Shown: positions 1 to 12,400 of the stretch, piece by piece
Numbering within the stretch: position 1 is the stretch's first letter
Layout: every line of letters begins with the position of its first letter
Source of the DNA: Ophiocordyceps camponoti-saundersi (nom. inval.)
Lineage: Eukaryota > Ascomycota > Sordariomycetes > Hypocreales > Ophiocordycipitaceae
Assembly: GCA_003339415.1 (NCBI GenBank)
Contig: PDHQ01000008.1
Location: 248,001-312,000, forward strand
Reading direction: 5' to 3'
DNA length: 64,000 nucleotides
Made by a program: the position numbers and the translations under genes
The notes under the pieces: generated by a model
The model's database searches: none
The model's input: the letters and a program-made list of their open reading frames with translations, nothing else
What the model was told of the DNA's origin: nothing

Positions 1-2382
1 TCCAGACGCTCAACAATCACCTTGCGCTGATTCGCCATCTGGCCCTCGGCAGCAGCGTAGCCCAAATCACCATCGAGGTCGTCGTCCCCGCCGCCGCCCA
101 GGACGTGGCTACTGCTGCTGCTCCCTCGACGAGCAGCCGGCGTCGCCACGGAGTAGCGCCGCTGATGATGCGGCTCGCCGTGCTGACGGGTGTGGGACCC
201 CCGCCTCGCCGGCTCGTAGAAGTTGAGGCTTCGCGGCGGGCCTTGGTAGCTGCCCGTGCCGCGCGAAGGCTGGGGAGCCTGCGCCGGCCGCTCTTCGGTG
301 GTGGAGGGGCCGTCGTCGCCGCCGGGCGCGGACATGTCGAAGCGGCATGAGCGCGGTATGTCCACCACAGGCGGGCTGATGAGATCTTCCACCGGCACGT
401 GCTGGTTCGGTGCCGAGCTTGCAATGTCAGCCTCGTCCATGGACTGGCGCATGTGAGACCTGCGCAGCTCCGAAGAAGTGACCCGCATCGGCACCGCCAC
501 CGGCACGTCTACGAGATCGTCCCAGACGCAGACGCGGGCTCTCCGAGTCAGCTCTAGCGGGCCGTGGTCGGGGGACTTGAGCGCCTCGACAACGTTCCAC
601 GCCTGACCCTTCATCACCGCCATTTGCTTGGCGAACATGCGCTCTTGAAAGTCCTCGTCCACCTGGAAGACGCGCTTTAGCGCCAACTGCGTCTGGCTCC
701 ACCACGCTGTCGACGTCAGGAGTGGCAGAAAGTGGTCGCGCGTCTTCTTCGAAAAGGGGCGGCCGATGAGGTCTACCGGGAGAAAAAGCCAGCCAAACGG
801 GAAGCTGATATATGTCAGTCTCTCCACGGCCATCCCGTAGAGAAGGGCAGAAAGGAAACTCACCTTCGCCATGCATCCGGATGTTTCCACGGCCAAGAGA
901 GCGAGTTATCGATGGCGCCAATCGACATGCTCGGCTCGCTGCCCGCCGGCCGTCTGCTCGATGCTTCCATCGGCTGCTGCGTCTTGTATGGATACGACGC
1001 GCTCGATGTCGCCGGCGGCGACGTTTCCACTGGCCGAGGTCCGACGGCGTCCGACGGCGACTCCATGCCTAGATGCATCGGTTCCGATGCCAGCGAAACC
1101 CTCTCGGCCTCCCAGTCAACCTTGACCATCCAGTTGTCCAGCCCTCGGTCTGTATTCCTCATAATGTAGTCGAGAATTACCAGCTTTTCGAGCTCCTCCC
1201 GGAACGATTGCTTGAGCGGCTCCGTCCAAGCGAACTGTCGAGGACCTGCGGGCTGTTCCCTCGGGTCGGGACTCTCTTCGTCGCTCGAGTCGCCGGCCTC
1301 GGGCGAGCCCGACGTCGACAGCCGACAGCTCTCGCCCCATCGCTTCCTCTTGTTGCGATGAGTATCGTTGGCCCGAAAGCCTGACAGGTACTGATCCGGC
1401 CAAGGGTGTTCCCGGAGGAAGACGTTGGCATCTTTGAAGCCCTTGAGGAAGACCTGAAAGCTGCCCGGCTTGGGAGGGAGAGGCTTCTTCTTGCGGTAAA
1501 AGCTTCGACGATCCCAGAATGGATAGTGAAATGACTTGGACGAGAGCCAGACGACGTCCGTGTACGGAACGAGGCCGGTGCGGAGTTGGCAGTCGAGCAC
1601 ATACGCCGCTGCCTCGCTGACGTACGACAAGTTTGGAATGAGACTACACAAACACACACATATATACATATAAGATGTGAGCGGCCAGCGACAGAGGAAT
1701 AAACCAGGGGAAGAACTGACCAAGCTCGACCGAAGCAGCAAGGAAACAGGTTTCTGTGTATCCATTTATTCCATTTCGGATTGCCGGCGGCATACGGCTC
1801 CTCGTCCTTGGGCTTGAAAACGCCGACAATCTTGCCGTCTGGATTCCGGGCGAAGTAGCTGCCAGAGCTGCCCTGGGATATCATGCTCGGATGAATCTCC
1901 TGGCGGATGGCAGTGCGAACGCTCTCGACCACGGCGTCAAACTCGGCCGTGGTCATGGCCTGGGGCGGCGCCTCGGCCATGGCCTCCGCCGTGATTGGAC
2001 GGACGCCCTCCGGAGGCTGGAAGACGGAATGATGGATCTCCAGGCGCTCCTCCTCACCAAGGTGACTCTTGGATCTGCCGCGCTTAAAGCGGGAGGCGAT
2101 CTCGTCTGCCCAGCGCTCGAGCCGGGCATTGATGGCCTTGAGATCGACGCCGGCATTGCTACCGACGCGACGACGATATTTGGGCCGCGTCGAGTGAGGC
2201 CGGGGGCTAGACAGACCGGACCTGTGGCGAGGCTGGGATACAGACGTGTAGCGAGGCACAGAAGAAGGCTGTAGCGATGAGAAAGATTCGGCGAGCGGGT
2301 GATCGTCGTCGGAATCTTCGCTAACACGGTCGGCCTGGGCGAGGCGCTCGTAGCCCGTGGTGGGATGGCGGTCGCGGGGCAT
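1..2382 (-). CDS. LSB6: Type II phosphatidylinositol 4-kinase LSB6 (3' end truncated by window)
   Basis: Phosphorylates phosphatidylinositol to PI4P on endosomal and vacuolar membranes (family knowledge). Three exons on the minus strand: 2382-1721, 1643-864 and 804 to beyond position 1; introns 1644-1720 (77 nt) and 805-863 (59 nt) keep phase. The visible protein is about 748 aa. Residues 1-100 are Ser/Arg-rich and low complexity. The kinase region begins with the GSSGSYF glycine motif at residues 171-177, followed by VFKPKDEEPY with the ATP-binding lysine (about 188-197), NLFPCCFGRACLIPNLSY across intron 1, and the catalytic NTDRGLDNW near residue 385. The last residues visible, KVIVERL, match the usual C-terminal end of fungal LSB6, so only a few codons are probably missing. 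The start is the first ATG of the long open frame. Confidence 0.92.
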
Positions 2383-4380
2383 GGCAATTGAAGGGGGTCA
2401 GAGGTTGCACGACGATGGAGCCATCAGTCTCGGCGCGTCTGAAGGAGAAGAGCAGGACGCGGCGCATTCGAGGGAGACGAAGGGACGGATGCGGTCGTGT
2501 CTCGGATCCGGAGGTGCTAAGCCGTCCGGAGCCGTGCTACAGCCGATAGTATCTTCAAGGCGGCTGCAGTCGGGCCTCTTGTCTCCTCCAAGGGCATGGA
2601 GAGAGACGGCGAAGGGGCACAGGAATGGGATGGAAGGGAGAAAAGAAGCTGGGGGGAGGGGAGGGGGGATGAGGATGATGAAGATAAGGATGATGATGAC
2701 CGTGATGATTATGATGATGGTGATTACAGCTTCTGCCTGCAGCTGGTAGCAGCGGCTCAGGTGTGGGGGTTAGGTAAGCAAGTGTCGTCCGTTCGATTAC
2801 CTACTCAACATGGTATTTAGCAAGGCATTTACGAATACGCGGCGACTGGTAAGACATCATGATGACGCAGGCGGAAAACCGGAAGTATCATAGACGAGCA
2901 GCTTCCAGGCTATCACTGCACGAATAGGCGTGTGCGATGCGAAGACGGCATCTGCGCAACGATGCTAGCTTATCGTGGAGAAAGCTCCTCGTTGCCTGGC
3001 CGCCGTGGAGAAGCCAAGCATTGATGGGCATTGACCGCTCATTGTTTGTTGTGTGTCGACGACGCGTCACACGACGGTGCGGGCAACGATGGAGATGACA
3101 CGTACGCAGGCGAGAAGGCACGGCATGGAACTCGCCTCTCTATGTTGTATGTATGTATGTCTGTATCTCGCGCTCGCTCGTCCGTGCAAACCGGCGTCGT
3201 TGGGTGATTCTACAGATGTATTTATGTATGAGTATCTGGGTATGTGTTGTATGTGCATACATAGTAAGCTGTATGTCATGTATGTGTGTTGCATGAACAT
3301 ATGATGATAGAGGCAACAGTGTCTTTGGTGGTCCCATTCCTCGACGCGGGGAAGATGACGACGGAGGGTTGGTGGCAGATACGCTCGGCTCCGAGAGGCC
3401 GAGACGATGTTTCAGCCGGCCGATGAGGAGAGGAAAAGGCCACAACAGGCACAATGCAACCGCAAAGAGATAGACAGTGGGACGACGGAGACATGGCGGA
3501 CGGGACATATGTATGTATGTATGTATGTATGGCATGATGGGTTCGCAGCGTGATGAGGCAAGAGGCTTGACAAGAGGCTTGTTCTGAGTCGAGAGGCGAG
3601 ACAAGGGATGGCAAGTAAAGCAAGGGATCGTTAGATGACGGAGTGAGGCAGGCGAACAGTCTGCATCGGGGCATTGATGCATTGTATGTATGTACATACA
3701 TACACACAGACACACACACACAACGAGAGATCCCTTCCTTCGATGCTCATGCCCAAACCCAAGCCCGTCGTATGTATGTATGTATGTATGTTGTATGTAG
3801 GTGCGGAGTAAGCTCGATCTGCTTCCTCTGTTGCCCGTCCTTGGCGAGAAGGCGTATCGTGTACATACATTATATGTATTATGCCTTTGACGGGATCCAC
3901 GTGCGTGCGTCCAGGTCCAGGCCACGTTATGCATGCGCTTCTCGACGCCGTCATCCACGGCCCTGCAGCGGCTGCTCCCATGGACTGGCACGAATGGGAG
4001 GGAGCCGGCAGTGAGACAAGATGTTCCACACTGCTGCAAGGCATGCACACCTTTCTCGCTGTCGGATTATTTTTCTCCGCCGCTGGCTCGACCTTTTCAT
4101 GATTTGCCGAGAATCATAATAAAGCAGCCCTCTCTCTCTCTCTCTCTCTCTCTTCTCCTCGATCACGGCCGGTCTCTGCTATCCGCACACAAAGCCAGTC
4201 CTCCCTCTATGTGCCTGGTCCCTCATCTCTCAGCGCTCTATCCTCCCCTTCAGAGGCTCCATCCAGTCCCTGCCTGCCCCCAACCACGGCCCTGAGTCAC
4301 CCTCCCACTCCCCCTCTTCTCCCCCTAACCCACTAACCCACCCCCCTTAGTCCACTAAGCAGCCCCACTCTGGAGCAGTT
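2383..4380. other. Intergenic spacer with microsatellites
   Basis: No convincing gene is seen here. The first 300 bases upstream of the LSB6 start are purine-rich and include a GATGATGA-type stretch near 2670-2725. From about 3130 to 3900 there are repeated TATG/TACA tetranucleotide runs. A CT run lies at 4131-4153. Open frames in this interval are short and consist of repeat-derived residues such as HTYIH. Confidence 0.6.
3511..3530. repeat. (GTAT)5 microsatellite
   Basis: Five perfect GTAT units. A second run of the same motif follows at 3771-3790. The motif recurs in nearly every spacer of the window. Confidence 0.9.
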
Positions 4381-4398
4381 TGCTTCGAGGCCCTGAAC

Positions 4399-4406
4399 TA
4401 TATAAA
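4399..4406 (+). promoter_or_regulatory. TATA box candidate
   Basis: TATATAAA about 240 bases before the ATG at 4648, preceded by a long pyrimidine-rich stretch (4130-4370). This is a typical layout for a fungal core promoter and the main reason to take the small ORF at 4648 seriously. Confidence 0.45.
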
Positions 4407-4647
4407 ACAAAGTCCCCCTCGCGAGGCGTCTTGGCAAGGCAGAAAAGGGTCGTCAACCGCCCGCCTACTGCCTATTCCACATATATAGGTGTGCTCCGAG
4501 TCTCGTCTACGAATGTCTTTAGCAGTGTCCATCGTGTCTCCCGCTCGATTTTCCACCACCGCTTCTCCTCTTAGCTTCATCCAAGGCAGCACAACCCTTC
4601 ATCAGTCTTTTGCTTCATCCAAGACACCAACCTCCTCCCCCTCCATC

Positions 4648-5103
4648 ATGACCACCCGCTCGGCTGCCGAACCTCCTCGCGATCCCGCTCTCGACCATGA
4701 CCACGTCCGCGGCCGCAGACGGTCTCGCAGTGCGACTCGCAACAGCATCCAGGCTCTCCGCTGCGATGAATCCAGCACCCTGCGAGGCCGCTCACCTCGT
4801 CGCGCCTCTTCGCCTCTAGGCTCCGTCGCCACGCCTCTGCGTCGTCATTCCCGTCGCGAGCACTGTCCTTCTCGTGCTGCGGACCCTTCCTCTATTCTAC
4901 GCCGTCGTCGCCAGCGCTCCCGCAGCCGTGGTGGCTGGCGTCGAGACCGGGACTTGGCTCACTCTGCCGATCTTCCATCTGGTCTTAGGAACGAGTTGCG
5001 CCTGTCATCGGACGAGCTGCTGCTACGCCCCCCAAAAGACGGTGACGCCGTTAATGACGAGAGCGGAGGCGATCATAAACGCAATAACAGTGAAATGGCC
5101 TGA
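4648..5103 (+). CDS. Small Ser/Arg-rich hypothetical protein
   Basis: A 151-aa open frame starting at ATG 4648 (context CCATCATGACC), downstream of a TATA box and a pyrimidine-rich leader. The product is rich in Arg and Ser, with RRRSRS, RRRRQRSRSR and GRSPRR patches, so it resembles a disordered, nucleic-acid-binding or RS-type protein. No domain is recognised. The same frame stays open upstream to 4489, but the earlier ATG lies in what looks like leader sequence. An overlapping frame (4874-5401) is also open and has hydrophobic stretches, so the true reading frame, or a spliced combination, is not settled. Confidence 0.35.
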   Translation: MTTRSAAEPPRDPALDHDHVRGRRRSRSATRNSIQALRCDESSTLRGRSPRRASSPLGSVATPLRRHSRREHCPSRAADPSSILRRRRQRSRSRGGWRRDRDLAHSADLPSGLRNELRLSSDELLLRPPKDGDAVNDESGGDHKRNNSEMA

Positions 5104-6443
5104 GCCAAGATACAAAGGACTGGCCGGCCCCCTCTTGTCTCCCGACTCTTTTTTCTCCACCCGCCATCTTTTGTGCCAAGACGGTCGGGAGCATGCTGCA
5201 GCGACTCGAGACCGCATCGAGCTTGCCGTGTCCGGGCGGCCCTTGACGCCTGACCCATCACGCCCTTACGGATCACACCATGCATTATGTACTCTGTCCA
5301 GCGCAAGTCTCGGTGACTTGCTTGTGTACGCTTGGCGCCTACGCATTTTTCTGCTGCTTTGTTATTACCTAAGTCCGTCCTCAGTCATGTATGCTGTGTG
5401 ACGAGAGACCATCGGATGCAAATGGGGGTTTTGGGGGAAATGGGAGGGCGTTTTTTTTGAATAGTGCTGTTATTCCCCGCGACGGGGTCAGGCCACTGAG
5501 CAGAGGGCATATCTATTCATTATGAGATACGAAATTGAAGAACAATGGTGGTCAAGTAGTGATCATCAGCTTCTGTATGTATACATACCTACCTATATCT
5601 TACGAACGGCAACTCCGTCCTTGCCTAGTTATCCTCGAGAGACTGTCCTAATCTTGTGGCACCGGTGAAGATGCTTGTGTTTCGTCTGGACAGCAAGACT
5701 CACATCGGTCTTGGCGCGCAGGAAGGTGTGTCGACTTTGCTCGATCGATGTGCATACCTACCTACCTACATAAATATCTACATACATACATACATATGTA
5801 TGCAAAGTTCGTACGTGCATTCAGGCAAAGCCACGCGGATTGCCTCTTGCAAGTCCCTCTTCGCGCCACGCCGTATTCTCTGCCGTGTCGTCGTCTGCCG
5901 TTACCGCAGCAGCGACTGTCGTGGTGGGAGGTGGCTGCGTAACTTCTTCAACCATGTATGTATATGCTCCGGAGACGACCAATCACGGATCAGATGAAGT
6001 TGTCTTCCTGCGAATGGGAGTTGCCGTTGTCAACAAGGATAACAAGGATAATCAAGGTAGGGTGCCTCGTCAGGCACACACACACCAAGTACGGAGTAAC
6101 ACAAATTACATACAATGCAGAGCTCCCCCTTGTCTGAATAATGCATGACCCATTTTTTTCATGTGCCGCTGCACCGCCACATGATGCTTTTGTGTTCGGT
6201 AGTGCGCCACGACGGCCCGTCGCGCTAGTCAGTTTATGGCTTATCGCAATCAGTGAAGCATTTTTTTTTCTACATCGTCTTCTTCATCAACAGCTCATAA
6301 AAGCGTTATGAAAGCAACTTCAACTACAACAGCAGCCACACTTTTTTTTCCTCCTCTTCCGATGGATGAGCTCATAGCATGAATTTTGTTTCTTTTTGAA
6401 GTTTGGTGGTTTTCTTCTTCACCCCACCTTCGTCTGGCATCCA
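5104..6443. other. Intergenic spacer
   Basis: No gene is recognised. It holds TACC/TACA repeats (5585-5600, 5755-5800), poly-T runs (5452, 6263, 6342), and a short AACAAGGAT direct repeat near 6034-6055. The right half is the presumed promoter of the PPR gene. Confidence 0.55.
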
Positions 6444-9400
6444 ATGCTCGAAAGAACGGCGGCCGGCTTGGAATCATGCAACCTTCAGCGTCTTCTCGTC
6501 GCCCGTTCCCCTCGGCGCGGTCGCCGATTACATCCCGCTTTCTGGCAGAATGGCGCTGCAGCTCTGGAGCTGATTGGCCAGAGTCCATCTCCGATGCGCT
6601 TCGCTGAGCCGACCTCTCACCCCGACTTGTCTTGCCTTCCTGGCTCTCAGACACTCCTTCGACGATGTCTCCAGCTGCCGTATGCTCAGTATACGACCCG
6701 TGCCCGGAGACGATGCTTCGCGTCCTCAAACGGCCCTTCTGATCCTTTCCGTACCCCGGTTCGGAGAAAGAAAAAGGCTACTGCGGCCAAGGAAGAACCT
6801 GAATCGCGTAAAGCAGCTGATGAAGCGACTCCTAGCTCATCGACTGCAAAGCCCTCGGAAACTGCTGCGGAACAGGAAGAAGGTTCTGGCGATGAGATAT
6901 CCCGTACAACCGTTCGAAGGAAGAGAAAGGCCGCCGTGGCCAAAGATGATACCACGTCGCGTAAAGCAGCTGATGAAGCGGCTCCTAGCTCGTCGGTTGC
7001 GAAGCCTGTGAACACTGCTGCAGAACAAGAAGAAGGCTCTGGCGATGAGACATCTCGTACACCCGTCCGAAGGAAGAGAAAGCCCGCCGCGGCTAAAGAA
7101 GACACCAAGTCGCGTAAAGCAGCTGATGAAGCGGCTCCTATCTCGTCCGCTGCGAAGCCCACGGACACTGCTGCAGAACAAGAAGAAGGTTCCGGCGATG
7201 AGACATCTCGTACCCCCGTTCGGAGAAAGAAAAAGGCCCCCGCGGTCAAGGAAGACTCTGGGTTGCACAAAGCAGCTGATGAGCCGACTTCAAATTCGTC
7301 GACCACGAAACTTCCTGAAAATACCGCGGAAGCCGAGCAAGGTTCTGACGATGAGACGAGGGCTTCGCCCCCGTCGATTGTCGACGAAAATTCCCCTTCG
7401 CCGACAGCGATACCAGGCACCGTTACAGCCCGAAGAAAGGCCTCCGGCTCGAAGACCAGGGCAGCAACCCCACGTTCTCGGAAGACTGCCGCCTCTGAAG
7501 ATACCGTGAGTCGCCAAAGTGGTACTGATGACGATCCGGCTACAGATCACACGGACGGAGCTTCGACTCCCGTTGATCTGCAGGCTGAAGCCTCCGCAAC
7601 TGGTCCGAAAGAAGAAGCAGGATCCGACGACTCAGCTTTGACAAACCAAGAGAACGATGTGTTAATCCGCAAGACGCCGAAGACTAGAGGTCGGAAGAAG
7701 ACGCCAAAGGCTGCGGCGTCAGAATCTCCCACGCAAGACGAAGAAGACGCTCGCAGACTGGAGACTACAAGTCCTTCAATTGATACTTCAAGTCCCGAGA
7801 CTGGCCCGACAGAAGAAGTAGAATCCGACGACTCAGCTTTAACAAGTCAGGCGAACGATGTGCCAATACGCAAGACTAGAGGTCGGAAGAAGACGCCAAA
7901 GGCTGCGGCGTCAGAATTTCCCACGCAAGATGAAGCGGTCGCATCCAAACTGGAGGCTGCAAGTCCTTCGATTGATGTTTCAAGCCCCGAGATCAGCTCT
8001 AAGGCGGAAGCAGAAGCCGACGACTCAGCCCGGATAAGCCAAGCGGACGATGCTCCAACCCGCAAGACTTCCAAGGCTAGAGTTAAGAAGGGGGCGTCGA
8101 AGACTAAAGTATCAAAATCTCCTAAAGAAGACGAGGAGGGCGTTTACGAACCGGAGACGACAAGTTCTTTGACTGATGCGGCGGAGATCGATTCACTTGC
8201 AGTCAATATCCCCGAGACGAAAGCGCTGGAGGCTCCTGCATCGGAAGAGACATCACCAGTAAAGAGGAAGCGCAGATCAAAGGTCGAAGCGGAGACCAGT
8301 CCAGTCGATGATCCCAAGACGAAAGCGAAAGAGGCTCCCGAACCAGGAGAAACACTAACAGTCAGGAGGAAGCGCAAATCAAAGGTCGAAGCAGGGACCG
8401 ACGCAGTCGATGTTCCCGAGACGAAAGCGATAGAATCTCTCGAACCAGAAGAAGCATCAACAGTCAAGAGGAAGCGTAAGGCAAAGGTCGAGGCAGGAAC
8501 CGATACAGTCGATTTTCCCGAGACGAAAGCGATAGAATCTCCCGAACCGAAAGAAGCATCAACAGTCAAGAGGAAGCGTAAGGCAAAGGTCGAGGCAGGG
8601 ACCGATACAGTCGATATTCCCGAGACGAAAGCGATAGAATCTCCCGAACCGAAAGAAGCATTACCAGTAAAGAGGAAGCGCAAATCAAAGGTCGAAGCGG
8701 AAACAAACGCGGTCGTCCCCGAGACGAGAGTGGTGGATGCTCCTGAACCGAAAGAAGCATTACCAGTAAAGAGGAAGCGCAAATCAAAGGTCGAAGCGGA
8801 AGCAGATGCGGTCGATCTCCCCGAGACGAGAGTGGTGGAGGCTCCTGAACTGAATGAAGCATCACCAATAAAGTCAAAGCGTAAGACAAAGGTCGAAGGT
8901 CTGGCTTCTGAGGCTATGGACTTAGAGAGCTCTACAAAAGACGAAGCAGACGCTCGCAAATCGGAGACCATCGACTCTCCAACCTCCGAGGTTGCGGTTC
9001 GGGCGACTGCTGCGACGGGAGAAGCTGGGCCCGACGATTCAGCGAGGACCGATCCACACATATCCGAGATCAGGACGATGGAGGCTTCTGAACCAAAGAA
9101 AGCATCACCAGTCAAAAGGAAAAGTAAAGCGAAGGCCGAAGTTCCGACTCCCGAGGCTACGGAGGTAGAAAGTTCTGCGAAAGACGAAGCAGACGCTTGC
9201 AAATCAGAGACTACTGACTTTCCAGCCTCACAGGCTGTGATGCAGGCAACTGCTGCGACAGGAAAAGCAGGGCCCGACGATTCAGCGAAGACCGGTTCAC
9301 ACGCAGCTGATACCCCCGGTATCACGACAATGGAGGCTCCTCAACCGAAGAAAGCATCTCCGGCGAGGAGGACGCGGAAGGCAAAGACCGAGGTTCCGGC

Positions 9401-12400
9401 CTCTGAGGCCAGCAAGTCAGATCCCCTCCGGGTGGAAGAAACAGACGCTGGCTACGCAGCAACGAGCGCGAAGACTGGGCTGTCCGACGCCGTCACGACA
9501 GGACAAGAGAATGTTTGCCCTGCAACGTCGAGTCCCGCGATTAGACCCTCCGAGGCTCCTGGCAAGGACGGGCTACCACCGACCCCTTCGGGAATAGAGG
9601 AAGTCACTGGCAAGGTTGAGAGGCCAGAGACCCCCGCGACGGAAAAAGCAGAGGCCGGCATCGTGGAAGCCAGTTTCGAGGCTGACATCGCACAACCGAG
9701 TCCGAAGACTGGTGCCTCGAAACCAAGTCCCAAGATCAGCCCTAAAGACACTACGGAAGCCAGTCTAGAACGGAGTCTCGAGGCTGACACCGTAGAATCG
9801 CGTCCCAGGACCAGCACTGCAGAAACAAATTTCGAAGTCAGCGCCGCGAAAGAGAGTCCAAAGACGGACAACTCACAACCGAGCCTCGAAGCCAGACCTT
9901 TGGACACCTCGGAAGCTACTCAAGAACCAACTTTCAAGGCTGGCACCGCAGAATCGAGCCCCAAGACTACTGCCATAGAAGCTGGTCCGAAGAAAGATAT
10001 CGCAGAACCGAGTCTCAAGGCTGGCATCACCGAATCGAATTTCGAGGCTAGCACCGCAGCACCGAGTCCTGGGACCAGCACTGCGGAAACGAGTCCCGAA
10101 GTTGGCGCCGCGAAACAGAGTCCCAATCCTGGCAATACCGAATCGAACCCCGAGGCTGGCACCGCAGAATCGAGCTCCAAGATTGCTACTATAGAAGCTA
10201 GTCTCAGGACTGATATCGCTGAAGCAAGTCCCGAGGCTGGCATCACAGAGCCGAGTCCCGAAGTTGGCGTCGCGGAACCATGTTCTGAGACTGCCCTGCC
10301 CGAGACTCTTACCCTAGGGAAAGGTGCTACTTCTTTAGCATTGGTGGTCGCTGATACTTCGGCACTCGCAGCCGCTGAGACTGAGCTCTCCGAGAGTCCT
10401 AGCAACGTTGGGCTTTCACAGACTCCCGAATCCCCCGAAGATCATATAAAGGTCCTGTCCAGGGACGAGCTCCAGGCCGAAAAGGTGTGGGCTGCAATGC
10501 GAAGCGGCGACCCTGAGACTGCGGAGGATCTCATCAGGGCCGGGCTAGCACAGGAAGGCTTATCCGGTGGTATCGAGCATCTCATTGTCTACTGCATCCG
10601 CAGACATGAGTGGATGAAGCTCGTGAGCCTTTGGGCGGAATATTTTTCCACCTTGGACCCTCGTGAAGACCCCTCGAATTGTCGGTGGCCCCCGATTGAG
10701 TATTTGCCCCGGCGCAATGAGACCTGTCTGTTATTTGAACGTTTCCTCGAGTTGGCAAACCACAACAGGTTCAAGTTCATCGACTCGAAGCGAGCCGTGC
10801 TCGCTCTTCGGCGAAAGATGGCGGAGACGTCCTTGCGTCAGGCCTGCGATCCACTGAATGCCGCAGTCATATTAGATATTTTCGACGACCCGAACTTCTA
10901 TCAACGCTACCTGCTTCTCATGCTCGAAAGGTGGGCTCTCGGACTGGAGACGACAAACGGCCTGGCGCGGCTGCCAGATATATACGAGAAGTACAGGCTT
11001 TTGCCCAGAGCGAAGCCTTCGCCCGCCCTGCTACACAGCATGTTCAAGCTCTGCGACGAGGGGACACAGATAACGCGTGATAACATCTATCGAGATTGGT
11101 ACAAGTTCTGGGGCGGTCTCGACGAGAAGGCTTTCCAACAATATCTCGACTTCTACGCCGCAGCTGGAGACATCGGGGCCGTCAGGCATGTGTGGGCTAG
11201 CTACGTTGCTAGCTTCCCAGAGGCTCTTAAAGTGCCCGAAACCTTTCGCAGTATCCTTTGGGCCTACGCGGAGAGAGCCGAGCCTGGCATGGTGGAGCGG
11301 GAGCTTCGACTGATAGTGGAGCAATATCACGTCAGGCCAAATACAAGGCTCTGGAACGCAGTGCTCCGGAGCTACGAGGCGGCGGAGAAATGGGAACTCA
11401 TGCAACACTGCTTCGAATTTATATGCAAAGGGCATGGTCCAGACTCGGAAACGTACGCAATCTACATGGGCCTCGCTGGTAAGAGGGGCGACCTGGAGAC
11501 CGTCATCAGTCTCTTCGACCAGGCTCAGAGCAGGCGGATAGCGGTGACGCCGGACATGGTACGGGCTGTCGTTACGGCTTACTGCCACAACGATCGCCTA
11601 CTTGCAGCCGAGCGTATCTGCCACGACCTCTCGGAACGCAAGTTGGCGACGACGAAGGAATGGAACTCACTGCTCAAGTTTAACGCCATCAAGGGCAAGA
11701 TAGACAAGTGTCAGGAGTTACTGACGGCCATGAATCACTTCGGCATCGAGTCGAATGCTCGGACGTACGACTGCCTCCTGCGCGTCATGGTAAAGCTTAA
11801 GCAGGTCATCACGGCATGGAGGTTCTTGAAAAATGCCGGGGAGAAAAAGCTCTTCTCCATCAACGACGAGAACTTTGAAACGGTCATGTTGGGGGCTGCC
11901 ATGGGCTGGGAATACGACCTTGTAGGCGCCATCGCCAGGGTCATGCTGAAGACGCGGCCTGGGCCTCTAACCTTCAACGCCCAGACGGCGCTGGCCATAG
12001 CCGCATACGCGAAAGCGCCATCAGCGGAGCATACGAAAGAAATATGTCGGGAGATCCTACCGACGCTCCAGGCGCTGTTGCCGCCAGAAGAAGACGTCGA
12101 CAGCGGCGAGAGGGAAGCGTCAGAGCCTCCACGCCTTAGAGTTGGCTGCATTGCCTTGCTGAGGGCGAAGACAACTTTGATCGACCGCGCCGTCAAGGTG
12201 CTGATAGAACTGCGCGACTTCCGGACGGCCGAGGAGGTGGTCAACACGTATCTCAAAATCTTTCCCCAGTTCCGAGATGCTCAGCTCATACCCCCGAGGC
12301 TGGGCTCGTCCATCATGTTGGGCTATCTCAAGGAGAAGAAGTACAAGATGGCGCTGGCCGTGTGGCAAAAGATATGGAGGCTGGCCATGGTTCGGTGCAA

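Noticed and set aside
17..921. Overlapping Arg/Ala-rich open frames on both strands at the left edge
   Set aside because: They are shadows of the LSB6 third exon. The LSB6 frame through this region is uninterrupted and ends in the family's KVIVERL motif.
6686..10405. Long minus-strand open frames (for example 8144-9325, 393 aa) under the PPR gene
   Set aside because: They arise from the repetitive codon usage of the plus-strand tandem repeats. Their translation is a monotonous Ser/Ala/Phe pattern with no start context or domain.
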